The notes under the pieces were generated by a model. That model did no database searches. It had not been told where the DNA came from and was given only the letters and a program-made list of their open reading frames with translations. Source: Thysanoteuthis rhombus (Eukaryota > Mollusca > Cephalopoda > Oegopsida > Thysanoteuthidae). From it: a stretch of DNA of 64,000 nucleotides. Position numbers and translations under genes: made by a program. The stretch covers positions 33,610,469 through 33,674,468 of the forward strand of contig OY735220.1 in assembly GCA_963457665.1 (NCBI GenBank), written 5' to 3'. The stretch's first letter is position 1. Every line of letters begins with the position of its first letter. Positions 22,260 through 33,290 of this stretch are shown here, in pieces.

Positions 22260-23320
22260 TAGGGTTTAGTGAAGAAAGCAGATGTCCAAAGATAAATAGA
22301 ATTTTTCGAATACGAAAGAAACTTTGGGTTATTTTTTCACAAGAATTTGTACGTTTTAAATTCACGATAAAACTGTTTACGTAATTTGATTTTCTATTTA
22401 AAGAGACATGAAGATTGCTTTTGATTTTGAAAAGTAATTTTGTGGGATGTTAATTATCTGATAGAAGTTTGATGGATATCAACGTAAATATCTTACATGA
22501 AAAATAAATTTGTTTGTATTAGATTAGATGACATTCAAAATATTAGTCATATGAAAAGCAATGACAAATATATATTTAATGCAACGACGTTTCACTTGAA
22601 ATTTTTTGTTGAAAAATGTTTCCTTGTAATGGAAACATCCGAGTGGATCACTTCAGCTGACGAGCAAGAAATGACGTTCAAAGCAAGTAAAATGTTGGGA
22701 AAATACAAGAGAAGAAAAGGGAATTTCTCAAAACCAAAATTAAGAACGAGAAAATTGAGAATGAATTGTCAAAGATTGTCTATAACTTTGAGAAGAGTCC
22801 ATAACATTCGAATTTATTTCCTGTTAATCCAATCCCTTCACCTTTGATGTTATCATACCGTTTCGGTTGGATCATTTTACGGCCTTCTTCATTTGCAATA
22901 TGAAAAGTCGTTGAATGTGTGGTAACACCAAAGATGAGAAGAAGAGATTGAATTGTTCGTAAAAAATCGATATTACCATAGAGTTTTTTAAAAAATCATC
23001 GTCGTGCAGCTCTTTTGGGTGTCCATGAATCGCCAAAAGCAATAACAATTGGCGGCAAATTCCAAATGTTTGATTCATTTGAAAATATTCCTTTAGCAGA
23101 GGCCGAAAAAATTGAAACAAGCCGATAAGGTACCATTTTGATAACCAAACAATAATCCAAAACTAATTTCTTTAATCTTTTTCTGATTGAGTCTCGTTAG
23201 AATATGAGAAGAGAAGAAGAGTCATTAACACTGGAAGTTTTTTTCCGGACTATCCAATCTCATCTCCCCATCTCTTTCATTATGGATATTTCATTTTTAC
23301 ATCTGTTTACGCACTTATTA
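22260..23320. other. No supported gene; unassigned frame of 116 residues
   Basis: The frame 22,497-22,847 is one of the longer ones not made of a simple repeat (Lys/Arg-rich, for example GKYKRRKGNFSKPKLRTRKL). No domain is recognisable and the base composition is that of its flanks. An 82-residue minus-strand frame (23,120-22,872) is equally anonymous. Confidence 0.35.
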
Positions 23321-23324
23321 CGCA

Positions 23325-23475
23325 TTCCTGATGTTTACACAACGTTCCGACCGAGTCATTCTCCGGCCTTTTTCGGGTGCACGTAATATCCGTAAGGAAA
23401 GATAATGACTAGTGAATGTTAATGTCTCTTCTCAAAGTTATAACCAATTAGAGGGTATTTTTTTTTTCAAAAGTA
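23325..23475 (+). repeat. REP-8 copy 2
   Basis: GTTTACACAACGTTCCGACC, then GTCTCTTCTCAAAGTTATAA and a poly-T run, follow the same order as 10,510-10,695. Confidence 0.4.
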
Positions 23476-23539
23476 GGAGGATCTACGCGTAACAGGTTAG
23501 GAATTAGAGTTGATGTGCAAAGTGCAACACACACGCTCA

Positions 23540-24815
23540 CATAATATCCAACACATACAGAAGTTTCATGAGGATTGAAAGAAAAATTATAAACAAAAAA
23601 TTCAAGGTACTAGGTGGTTTATTAGGATTTCGGGAATTTAATTTTTAAAAAAATTTAAGTTTTAGAATGTCAAGAAGATTAAAGAGCGTTTTGAATGTAG
23701 GAACTGAAAGAAACACGCATTTCTATTTTCGTACTTTATAAAAGTTATTTTCTTTCATTCGAAATGAATTTTTCTTTACCAAACGAGGAAAATGAATGTC
23801 AGAAAAAGTATGGAAGTTGAGATTGTGGAGAGAAGAAATTCACTGAAGTTTGTTCTCCAATAAGTTTAGAATGAAGAGACAAAAGATAAACTCGGTCACA
23901 ACAAGAGGGTTGAAGAGGGACTGAGACGGATAGAGAGAGAGATGGAGAGTCGGAAAGAGGCTGGGAAAGAAAAGGTTCTTGATGAAAAACCAATAGCAAA
24001 TAAAACATCGTATGGCTTGAAACATTCGGAAGATGGCTCAGAGAAAGTAACATGAAAAAAGCTGTAAAGATCAGAAGGTAAAAAGAAACTGAAAAGAAAA
24101 ACTCAGATTCAAGTTGATCTGCAACTGCATTAATTGATTTATAATTGCTTTCAACAATTTGCTTCGTGAATTTTGAAGTGAAGAACAATATAGAGAAAAG
24201 AAGAGATCGATAGGAGAGATTGTCTTTCCTTACGAGTATTACATTTACACCTCAGAAGGCCATAGAAATGAATCGGCCGAAACATCATGACTAACTCGAA
24301 GAAGAGTTTGAATTCTTGATAAAAGAAGAGTTTAAATTATGGAAAAGAGTTTGTATAATGAAAGAACCATGGTTAATAATTTTTGACGACCATTTACCCT
24401 AATTTTTTTTTTCAGTTTTCTAAAAGTCACAACTCAACTCGGGTCATCAATCTACGACAATATGAACAGTAAAAAGTAGTTTTACAGAGTTAAGTTGTGA
24501 TAAAATCAATTTAAAAGTTGAAGGTAAAGTATTAGTCATCTGATATAAAAGCAAGAATTAAGTTGTTGAAAAAACAACTAAAAAATCAAGATGAAGTTGT
24601 ATTGTGGAAAAAAAACGAACAACGATGATTTGCAATCATTCATTAGATAAAAAGTAAAGAAAAACAAAAAAAAACACATTGATTTGAATATTTAAAAAAG
24701 AAAATTAAAAACTATTCATAAGAAGAAGTAACTTACTATTTGAATGTGACGCTCCGTTTATACAAAAAAAAGGCGCAGTTGTTCTTTGAGAATTTCAGTC
24801 TTGGATTTTTTTTTC
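23540..24815. other. No supported gene
   Basis: Purine-rich in places (23,860-24,200, many GAGA and GAAG words). A 129-residue minus-strand frame (24,188-23,799) is a by-product of this bias (F, L and S rich) and is not supported as a gene. Confidence 0.4.
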
Positions 24816-24824
24816 TGTCAATGC

Positions 24825-25366
24825 CGGGTGTACGGTCGGTGGTGACGGGACAGGGAAGCCGAAAGAACTACACTTAGCAGACTAGCCGTTCTATATATGA
24901 GGTACGACAGACGAATCAACTCTCCCAGACTCTGCCTTATACTGCTGCTCTTGTTGCTGCTGCTGCCTGGGAAAGGTTCAATAATATATCTGCATGCGTG
25001 CACGCGGGGTTTAGTGCTTTATGAGTACATAAAACTTGCAAAGTGGCCGTGTGCATTTACTGGAGCGCGTGTGTGCTGGGGTGAGTGTGGGTGCGTCGCC
25101 TCTGCTTTCTCTCCCTCTCCCTCTCCCTCTCTGTCTCTCTGTTTCTCTGTCTCTGTCTCTCTGTCTCTGTCTGTCTGTCTCTCTCTCTCTGATTCGAGCG
25201 CGCTCGTGCGTGCGTTTGACGTTTCTGGCAGGGGAAAACAGAATGCGTGCGACGAAAAGAGGCTGTCGGTCAGTACCGCGCACGGCACTCGTGTCACAGA
25301 CACATACGCACACACACACACACATAGACGTACATACACACACACACATACATACACACACACATA

Positions 25367-25402
<36 letters not shown>

Positions 25403-25810
25403 GGGGCGGCGTAGGAAGAAGAATGAGGGAAAATGAGAGGGAAAGGCTGAGGGCGGTAGAGGCAGTCGTGTTGGTTCTATAGTAATTAAAGCGCAGGGGG
25501 AGGGGGTGTTCGTGGTAAGGGGGCTCATCAGCTGTCGTAATGGCGCACCTCCTCTCAAAAACTTATCCACCCACATAGAAAGTGACAGGAAGAAATGGAA
25601 CGGGCACCTGTGAAGGGGGAGGAGAAACGCTTCGCTCGTGTTTGCCTTTCTTTTTAGGGCCCTCCTCCGTGACACCCACACCTGTTCGCTGGGTCCCTCC
25701 TGTTTTTATTTTTATTATTTTTCTTTTTTTTCTTTTTTTTTTTTGCAAGACTCGAGGGTGGGGGTTGGTGTTCATTTACCTTGTCCACTACACCTGAAGA
25801 ACGGAGAGCC
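24825..25810. promoter_or_regulatory. CpG-rich, microsatellite-laden block; candidate promoter or 5' UTR
   Basis: G+C and CpG density rise sharply against the AT-rich flanks. Examples are GAGCGCGCTCGTGCGTGCG (25,196-25,214), the stretch 25,240-25,300, and GGGGCGGCG (25,403). A TATA-like CTATATATGAGG lies at 24,890. The block contains (TGC)n, (CT)n at 25,110-25,190, (CA)n at 25,308-25,402 and poly-pyrimidine at 25,715-25,745. Long frames here (24,897-25,367, 25,681-25,019 and others) follow the simple repeats, so none is taken as coding. In invertebrates such blocks can mark promoters and first exons of long genes. No splice-site-bounded exon could be shown. Confidence 0.25.
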
Positions 25811-26029
25811 GCTTTAATAACTTATTCGAAAACAGCCGACACAGTGGTCTATCCCTCTATCTCTCCCTCTGTCTTTCTCCCTCTGTCTCTGTTCCAGTCT
25901 CTCACTGTCTTTCTCCCCCCACACACACTCCAACACATCTATGTCTACACTTGGAACTACATATACATGCGCATACACGTGCGTATGATACAATTCACAT
26001 TGACTATGCATATATATTTAGAATATATA

Positions 26030-26045
26030 TATATCATTCTATATA

Positions 26046-26137
<92 letters not shown>

Positions 26138-26202
26138 TTCTATATATCATATGTATATATATATATATCATTCTATATATTATATATATATATATATCAT
26201 TC

Positions 26203-26248
<46 letters not shown>

Positions 26249-26277
26249 TTCTATATATATATATATATATATATATT
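26030..26277. repeat. Complex (AT)n array with TATCATTCTATATAT inserts
   Basis: Alternating AT over about 245 bp, punctuated five times by CATTCTATATAT (near 26,035, 26,136, 26,169, 26,198 and 26,247). The interval shortens to about 30 bp in the middle. The array has become a minisatellite of its own. Frames of up to 189 residues through it are artefacts (YIYI repeats). Confidence 0.95.
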
Positions 26278-26279
26278 CT

Positions 26280-27850
26280 TTACTTACCTATTATCTATCT
26301 ATCTCTTCCTTTCATTCAAACAAAACACACACGCATACATCGAAATATAGATAGATCCACACTTCCTCTGACGCACAAAAGCACACGCCCTTCTCTTCAA
26401 TAAAACGAAATGATCTTTATAAGCTTATACAGTATATCAACAAATTGTATACACAGTAAATCGATTTGCAATTTACATCCTGACAATATATCAATGTCAA
26501 TATCAATTATGTGTGTGTGCGTACCTGTGAGTGTGAGTATGTGCAAGCGTGTCTTCGTCATTGCATGTGTACGTGTGTAAATGCCTGTTTGTGTATATAC
26601 GTAGCCGTCCATATGTATGTGAAGTTTGAGAAGCACTTGTACATACACAATACACACATATGAGAAAGACCTCAAGCTTTTAAAGAAGAAACACACACAC
26701 AACTGCGGGCACGCATCCCCGCACGCATTTGTCGCACACACACAAAAAAAAACCATCTCACAAGACATCTCACTTTCCTCTCTTTCGCAAAAAATCATTT
26801 GGGGGGTTGGGGCCACGCGAAATTCTCCAACACGCACACTAAACCCATTAAAGTTTATCGCAATTGTCCCCGCTCTAACAGCTGCACTCGTATAAACGGC
26901 ACTTCGATGCACGCACACCTTTTGTCCACTACGCCACCCTCACTCATGTGTCGGCTAATAACGCTCGTTTATCTACACGCTCGGATGTAGACCTACAAGG
27001 ATTATAATTTTGCTATTTTTGTCTGCTCAGACACATGTACGGAGTTATGCACGCGTGACTTCGTAAAAACTAAACACACGTAAGTATGCACACATATTCA
27101 CATACACGCACACATTTACCTAAACATAAGCACATCCATACTTACACAAACATGTTCCCATACATACATACACACACTTACCCAAACACTCATATACACA
27201 CCTCCACCCTTACATAATCATCCACATTCAGGCCCATGACTACCTCTTCCCCATGACACCTACGTAAGTCTATGGACAAGTTCGCGCTCACAGTAAAGCG
27301 TGGTGCAGTACGAATTAATCACATTCAATAAGATGAGAGTAAAACCAAATTGAGAGACGAGAGGGGGACTCCTTAGAAAGCAATTATAACTTATATGCAT
27401 ATGCACACACAGTCACCAAGGCACACACACACACGCACACACACACACACGCTCACATGCATACATGATCACGTACACGTACGCATATCTATTTGTTATG
27501 TGTTTACGTGTAATATATCCATACTAACAAGTATACTGTTATATATGTCTATGCAAACTAATCATAGATATTTTCTAAAGTTAGCTTAATTTGTCACGCA
27601 GCTACACGCGTGTGTATGTGAGGGTGGAGGAGGAAGATTATATTGCTCCAATCTTCCGTGTAGAGAGGGCTTACCCACTTTACAACATACAGACATGCTT
27701 TAATTTGTGCGGTTAAATCGTTCCAAAATTTTCAGTACTGTTCAAGTCCTAATTATAATTCAATGTTTTTTTTTCCCAGTTTATACTTAGTTACATTAAT
27801 TTGTACAGCAATACCTCAACCGTACCAAATCAAGCTTCGCACTTATCAAA
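26280..27850. other. No supported gene; scattered CA-rich tracts
   Basis: Many short (CA)n and ACACAC words (26,690-26,750, 27,080-27,200, 27,405-27,460) and moderate CpG content. The longest frame (173 residues, minus, 26,918-26,397) is rich in C, V and H-T runs coming from these tracts. It could be the outer part of the CpG-rich block, but I cannot show it. Confidence 0.4.
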
Positions 27851-27854
27851 ACAG

Positions 27855-27960
27855 CAGTATTCAAAGTATTGCTGCGCTGGTTTCTTTCTGAGCTTGGACA
27901 TTGACCATTGGAAAATACCCAGTCACTTAAACTACCGGGTAGGCAAAATAACGTCTGATT
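27855..27960 (-). repeat. SINE-Z copy 2 (tRNA-like, reverse)
   Basis: See 21,150-21,290. Shared anchors: CTGAGCTTGGACATTGACCA and CACTTAAACTACCGGGTAGG. Confidence 0.4.
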
Positions 27961-27984
27961 GGATTTTGGATTGAAATTATTTTC

Positions 27985-28533
27985 TCGGATTAACTGTCAG
28001 TATTGAAATACTCGAAAGAAGAAATCAAGCGAAGAACCACTATAGGATGGCAAGCCATCCGTAGAGCAAACTCAACCTTCAAATACAAGAAGATCCCATC
28101 AATCATAAAAAAAGAAGGGTATACAACCAGCGCATCCTCCCAATAATCAGCTATGGAGCTGAAATATGGAACCTAACCAAGAGACGGACTCATAGACTGA
28201 GAAGCTTGCAACGTACACATGAAAGAATCATGTTCAACCTCACATGGACAGATCACAAGACAGCACAGACTATCGGGGAGAAAACAGGAGTCCGAGACAT
28301 CATAGAAAATGTTAGAAAATTCAAATGGCGATTGCCAAAATGGCAGACAACCGATGGACATCACGACTCAAAACATGGATCCCCAGAGATCATATGCGAA
28401 ACCGGGACCGACAGAATACAAGATGGAGAGACAAACAACACAAGTTCAGAAAGTATTGGCTCCACGAAGCCCACGAGAGAGAGAGGTGTGGCATATCCTG
28501 GAGAATCTATATCCAACGACAGATGTTAAAAGA

Positions 28534-28590
<57 letters not shown>
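27985..28590 (+). mobile_element. LINE-A 3' end, among the longest copies, tail (ATG)n
   Basis: From about 28,010 the + strand codes for SKEEIKRRT-like text, and from 28,140 for the post-RT segment of LINE-A: ISYGAEIWNLTKRRTH, then LTWTDHKTAQTIGEKTGVRD, and KYWLHEAHERE. The frames change at least three times. It ends with ATATCCAACGACAGATG and a 56-bp (ATG)n tail at 28,533-28,588. Endonuclease and RT catalytic regions are absent. Confidence 0.86.
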
Positions 28591-28879
28591 CACTCTCAGC
28601 TGAGCAGTCGCGCATAAAAAAATATGCTGCACAGTCAGTAAAATTTCAATACCACGCACAACGTAGTATCAAAAAATAATGAATAGGTAATATTGGAAAA
28701 AAACGTACGCCAAATAAATAAATCATTTATTTTATTGTACAGTTTTTGTTAAAAGTAAAGTAACTGACACATGTTTTGTAAACTTTTGACAAAGAAATCA
28801 ATGGTCGTCTTATAGTGAGAATATTTCCTTTACACTCCACCTCTTCAGTTGCTCACCGACTAATTGGTCCGACACAGCT

Positions 28880-28908
28880 CATAAAAATAGAGGGAACATC
28901 GGTAGCTG
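28880..28908 (+). mobile_element. Solo right end of a MITE-2-like element
   Basis: AATAGAGGGAACATCGG matches the right terminus of MITE-2. No left end or body is visible nearby. Weak. Confidence 0.25.
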
Positions 28909-28933
28909 CACTCACCAATGGAAATACAGATTC

Positions 28934-29087
28934 GCCATCACAGTCAATAATTGAATATTTGAAATGAAAAAATAAAAAACTCTATCGCAGAATAAAAATG
29001 GTGAAAATAAATTCTATGTATGACGTCACTGAAAAACATATATAGTGTAATAAGACGTCTAGAAACATGTAGATTCCAGAGAATCAC
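28934..29087 (+). repeat. REP-1 copy 1, truncated
   Basis: CGCCATCACAGTCAATAATT, then AAATTCTATGTATGACGTCA, then GTCTAGAAACATGTAGATTC. Matches the start of copies at 30,462 and 37,978. It stops abruptly where a reversed LINE-A begins. Confidence 0.65.
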
Positions 29088-29575
29088 GGAGCCAATATTT
29101 TCTGAACTTGTCTCGTTCGTCACACCATTTCATATTTTTTCCGGTCACAGTTCTGCATGATGTATTGGGATTTACATTGTGAGTCATAACATCCAGCGGT
29201 TGTCTGACATTCTTGTGACATCGCTACTTGAGTTTTCGAATGGATTCTATGATATCCCCGATTCTTATTTTTTTCTCTGTTATACTGTGCTGTCTTATGA
29301 TCTCTCTATAATGATGAGCGTAATTCTTTTACGTTCACGTTGCATGGTTCAAACTATTTGTGAGCCAATCTTTTGATTAGGTTCCATGTGATTATCGGGA
29401 TGAGACATTGGTTGTCGACTCTTTTTTCCGAACAAATGGGATTTTCTTGTTCTTGAAGGTTGAGCCTTGCTCTCACCCAGAGCTAACCAACCTAGAGAGA
29501 TTTTTCGCTTGATTTCTTCTTCTTTTGAGGATTTCATCTGGATTCGTTGTCCTAGAAGGAGGTCTACTTTTTTTC
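29088..29575 (-). mobile_element. LINE-A fragment lacking its 3' tail
   Basis: The + strand shows ATCACGGAGCCAATATTTTC, the GTGAGTCATAACATCCAGCG landmark and TTGAACGT-like text. The minus strand gives MKSSKEEEIKRKISLGWLAL near 29,537-29,480, a conserved segment upstream of the KRRVYNQ motif. Unlike the other copies it lacks the last 55 bp or so and the (ATG)n tail. That is unusual for target-primed insertion and suggests later deletion at the REP-1 junction. Confidence 0.78.
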
Positions 29576-29579
29576 AGGT

Positions 29580-30165
29580 TTTCCATACAGTATTTGAAAA
29601 TTAATTATTTTATCCAAACTAAGCAGATATAAAATGTTTATTAGTTCATCAGAACTTACATGTGTGTGTGTGTGTGCGTACACATGTGAAGGTGTGTATG
29701 TATGCACACACGCCCACGCATGTGTAACAAGAAAGAAATAGATTATGCTCTAATGATTTCTCGTAGTCTGGTTTCGCTCTAAGGCCAATTTTTAGCTTCT
29801 GATCTCTCAAATAGAATCTGAGATGATAACAAAAGAACTACCGTACGTCATCTAATTTAAAGTGAACCACAGTTCTACTGGGTTTGACAACAGGGAATTA
29901 TCTTTTGAAATAATTTACTCGTTTTTATTTCGTTTTTTTAAAAAATCTATTTATTTTCGTAGATAAAGTATTATGAACGATTATTATTTATTTTACTACT
30001 TTTTACCGATATGTGATAAAAGGCAACAACGATTAAGAAGGAGGAAGATATTGGCAAACATAAATAATAAACATAGTTTAACCATGTCGTCAAAAATTAA
30101 AGCAATCTTTAAATAATTTTGCAATTGTACTGCACTTAAAGAATAAACAAAGGTATGATTTGTCA
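29580..30165. other. No supported feature
   Basis: A short (TG)n at 29,661-29,677; otherwise anonymous AT-rich DNA. Confidence 0.4.
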
Positions 30166-30167
30166 CT

Positions 30168-30312
30168 CAATAAAAACCACCACGTGACCAATGTCTTTTG
30201 GCAGCATACTGTGAAAAAAGGTGATCAATGAATAAGTTACTTATTTTCACCTTTTTGGGGCTGTAATCGCTAAAAAGTCTTGAAAAAAAACACTGCATTC
30301 TCTTATTTAGGT
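30168..30312 (-). mobile_element. MITE-1 copy G, one end only
   Basis: CTCAATAAAAACCACCACGT, GACCAATGTCTTTTGGCAGC, AAGGTGATCAATGAATAAG and GGGGCTGTAATCGCTAAAAA are the reverse complement of the right half of MITE-1. The left half of the family is missing. Confidence 0.68.
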
Positions 30313-30460
30313 TCAACTGGAATAAACCTTTTTTATAGGGATTTTACAAAAAACGGAGTAAAAGATACTATTTTATAGTTTGCATTCAATAGTTGTCTCC
30401 CATGATAAATGTTACAGACGCAGAATATAGATATGCAAATGACGTATCATATCAGTGGAT

Positions 30461-30745
30461 GCATCACAGTCAATAACTGGACAACAGTAGCGTCAAAATT
30501 TGAAGTCATTTGAAAAAATTCCATCGGAAAATAAATATAGAGAGAATAAATTCTGTTCACGATATATCTGGCGTTTTCCACTGGAAAGCATCTAAAATCG
30601 AGTAAAAAAAAATGTAGGAGCATCTACATTATCCAGAATGTTATCAATAAATCATACCCGTCAAAATGAGGCATAAAAAAGATCAGAAAAGCTTTAAAAA
30701 AATGTTAGAAAGGGTTTAGAGGAGTACTGATGCCAATCTTCAAGT
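30461..30745 (+). repeat. REP-1 copy 2
   Basis: CATCACAGTCAATAACTGGA, AGCGTCAAAATTTGAAGTCA, TCTGGCGTTTTCCACTGGAA and GTCAAAATGAGGCATAAAAA. About 285 bp with no coding capacity. Orientation as copies 1 and 4. Confidence 0.75.
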
Positions 30746-31249
30746 CTGTAGAATTAAAGGTATGGCCAGGAGTGCTGGAATATACAAACACATCCACATC
30801 TAAAAAGGGAAGAACCCTTTGTCACCTTTAATGTCGGAAAAGTTTACATCAAAGCAAATACTGTTGCTTGTCAGAGTCATGGCTGGGTTTAGGCATATGC
30901 TAAATAATTTACAGCTTACGGGTCACACAATCCATAGAAACCTCAAAAAAAATAAAAAAGCGTACATGTTTTTATGTCTTGTGAGATCTGACGTTATCTT
31001 AAAAGAAATGGCCACTAAGTATTAAGCTTACGTCCATGGTGGGCACCTTCAAGTTGTTAGATTTGTCCACTCAAAAAAAGTCATTTCGTAATTTTTCTTG
31101 CTCACTGAAGCTTGTTTTTTTATCATTTTTACCGATTGTTTTTTTCGTGATTGTCTGTTGTCGTTAACCGATAATTAAATTTAAAGTTGCTTTAGTTCCG
31201 TTTTCAGTTCATTAAAATAAGTTGCAACTTACGATTAGAAAATTGGCAT

Positions 31250-31545
31250 CAGTATTCCATTAGGCCATCTGTAAAAAATTATTTTTTTATTTTTGGGAAA
31301 AGGGCATTTTTGACCCTTTGGGGTCTTATTTCAACGGGAATAGTTTATTATTCACACCCACATTCTCTAGAATCTAGATGTTTCTAGATGTTTTCTCTCT
31401 ATTTTTAGATGTTCTCCCGTGGAAAACGCAGGTGATGTCATTAATAAAAATTCATTCTTCAATAGAATTTTTTTTTTTTACATGACTTCAAATTTTGACG
31501 CTATGGTTGTCTATTTATTGACTGTGATGGCGAGTTAAATCTTCA
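31250..31545 (-). repeat. REP-1 copy 3 (reverse)
   Basis: The reverse complement of the same landmarks: GACTTCAAATTTTGACGCTA near 31,485 and TATTGACTGTGATGGCGAG near 31,517. TTCTAGATGTTTTCTC reflects the CATCTAAAA motif of the family. Confidence 0.75.
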
Positions 31546-31559
31546 ATTCGTAAAGTAAA

Positions 31560-32592
31560 TACATCAAATATCTAAAAAAATGTAGCGTTTTATTTTCCTA
31601 CTTGAAGCCATTTCTTTTATTTGATTCGTTTGCTAATTTTGTGGATTAAGTGCTCCCTTATACATAATTTTCCCGGTAGAAATTTTAGGCGCAGTTCTCC
31701 ACTGGCTTGGGGCCCTCAACAAGTCTAAATCGGGCATTGGTCAGAGTAGATTGAAAGGTGGGCGTCGACCGTCGCGTCCAGTACAGGATTGACTGCCAGT
31801 TCATGCAGTCATTAGACACAGTTTTTAAAAAAAGAAAATATCCTCCCAACAACAAGTGCGGTACCTAAATACGAACTGATATGAAATACACAAGAACTGT
31901 TTACATCAATTCGCGATTGGAATAGAGAACATAAGTTGATACTCATCAGTCTTGTTGATTCAGTTGGACAGAAATGTGTCTACCAACAATGAAATTGCTA
32001 AGAGATTAAATTATGTAAGTGTAACGATAAGCTGATGAATATAATATTTGTTTTGCTTTCAATCTGATCATTAATATCTCTGACTGAATAATATACTTGT
32101 ATAATAAACGGAGTGATTTTTTCCATGTTCGCAACAACAGACCCGTGAGCAATGCATTTTATATAAACAAACCATCGTTCATATAAAAGGTACTGATCAT
32201 AAGTACATAAACGAGAACAAAATCTATTTCTATTGTCTAAGACTGCAGGGGACATTGAAGATTCTGAGCAGGAAAGAGGGGATGGGGTCCAAATTAATCA
32301 ACTAGCTTGGCAACAATTTCAAAGCGCGTAGTTTGCCTTTTCAATCTCCTTGATCGATTCTGAACAATATTTTTGATTGATTGAATAGAAAATTTTTTTT
32401 TTCATGTAACAATTTGATTCTGTTAAAAGATATCTTCCAAAAAGTTACCATTCAGAACAACAAAACACGTCTAAATGCATGCCTGTTATATGGGTTGCAA
32501 TGAAAGGTGGTTCTTTTTGCGTTATGTTCCTGTGTTTAACTCTCAAAACCAAATGATTAGAAACAAAATATCTATCTGTCTAAATATTAATG

Positions 32593-32595
<3 letters not shown>
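31560..32595. other. No supported feature
   Basis: AT-rich, with one more GC-rich stretch (31,690-31,800, GGGCGTCGACCGTCGCGTCC) that could be an old element. No second copy in the window. Confidence 0.4.

Positions 32596-32599
<4 letters not shown>

Positions 32600-32658
<59 letters not shown>
32600..32658. repeat. (AT)n microsatellite, then (GT)n at 32,678-32,697
   Basis: 59 bp of AT alternation. It lies at the 3' end of the reversed SINE-X that follows. Confidence 0.96.
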
Positions 32659-32662
<4 letters not shown>

Positions 32663-32699
32663 AGACATATATAAATATGTGTGTGTGTGTGTGTGTGAT

Positions 32700-32796
32700 A
32701 ATAAATTGCGTTATATCATATTGAGACACTTATTTAAGATGATCTCCCATCATTACCTGGATAATATTTCTTTTGGCCTAGACAACGTAAATCAAA
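32700..32796 (-). repeat. SINE-X, reversed member of an inverted pair
   Basis: AATAAATTGCGTTATAT, GATGATCTCCCATCATTACC and TTGGCCTAGACAACGTAAAT are the reverse complement of the SINE-X body (AACGCAATTTAT, GGGAGATCATTTC, CGTCTAGGCC). Its (AT)n tail faces left. Confidence 0.7.
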
Positions 32797-32817
32797 TGAA
32801 AAATCGAAGAAAATGTA

Positions 32818-32958
32818 GCCCCATTTTCTTTAATTGCTTTTTCTATTTACATTATCTAGTTTGAGTGATACATTAACCGTGTAACGACGGGAGATCATTT
32901 CAAATAAGAGTTTCTATATAATATAACGCAATTTATCCATTTCTTAATATACATATAT
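32818..32958 (+). repeat. SINE-X, forward member of the inverted pair
   Basis: CCATTTTCTTTAATTGC, TGTAACGACGGGAGATCATT, TCAAATAAGAGTTTC, TAACGCAATTTAT and CCATTTCTTAATATACATA, then a short (AT)n. Together with 32,700-32,796 it forms a head-to-head palindrome with (AT) tails on the outside. Confidence 0.72.
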
Positions 32959-33116
32959 ATATATATATCATAAACATAGAGAGAGAGAAAGAGAGAGGAG
33001 AATCCCCCAATTGGCTGCGTGTGTCTGTCTGTATGCGTTTTTATGCGAAAGGTCAGAAAGTGATTGGCAGTTCCCAAACAGACAGTTTTAATTAAGCAAA
33101 TATCTACATTCAATAT

Positions 33117-33213
33117 CACAGACAAATTGCTAGAAGCCTATAATTTAATTAGTCAACATTAAAACAACGATTTATATATAAATACTTATATATTTGGTTG
33201 TTACATATGAAAT
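33117..33213 (+). repeat. Left flanking direct repeat of the 33-kb minisatellite
   Basis: CTAGAAGCCTATAATTTAAT, AAATACTTATATATTTGG and TTGTTACATATGAAATG recur at 34,078-34,164 in the same orientation. Confidence 0.75.
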
Positions 33214-33290
33214 GTTCTTTTTACCTGCGTTCAACGCATCACTTCTTGATCCGTTGATCCCCTACGTTCAATCTCAATATATTTTCATTG

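Noticed and set aside
22497-22847. 116-residue Lys/Arg-rich frame
   Set aside because: No recognisable domain, no splice context, and base composition identical to its flanks. Chance frames of this size are expected in 64 kb.
24897-25482. Open frames of 148-220 residues on both strands, one starting with a leucine-rich signal-peptide-like stretch
   Set aside because: They are translations of (TGC)n, (CT)n and (CA)n tracts; several overlapping frames on both strands are open at once, as simple repeats produce.
25781-26403. Frames of 150-189 residues rich in Y and I
   Set aside because: They run through the (AT)n array at 26,030-26,277 and have no independent coding support.
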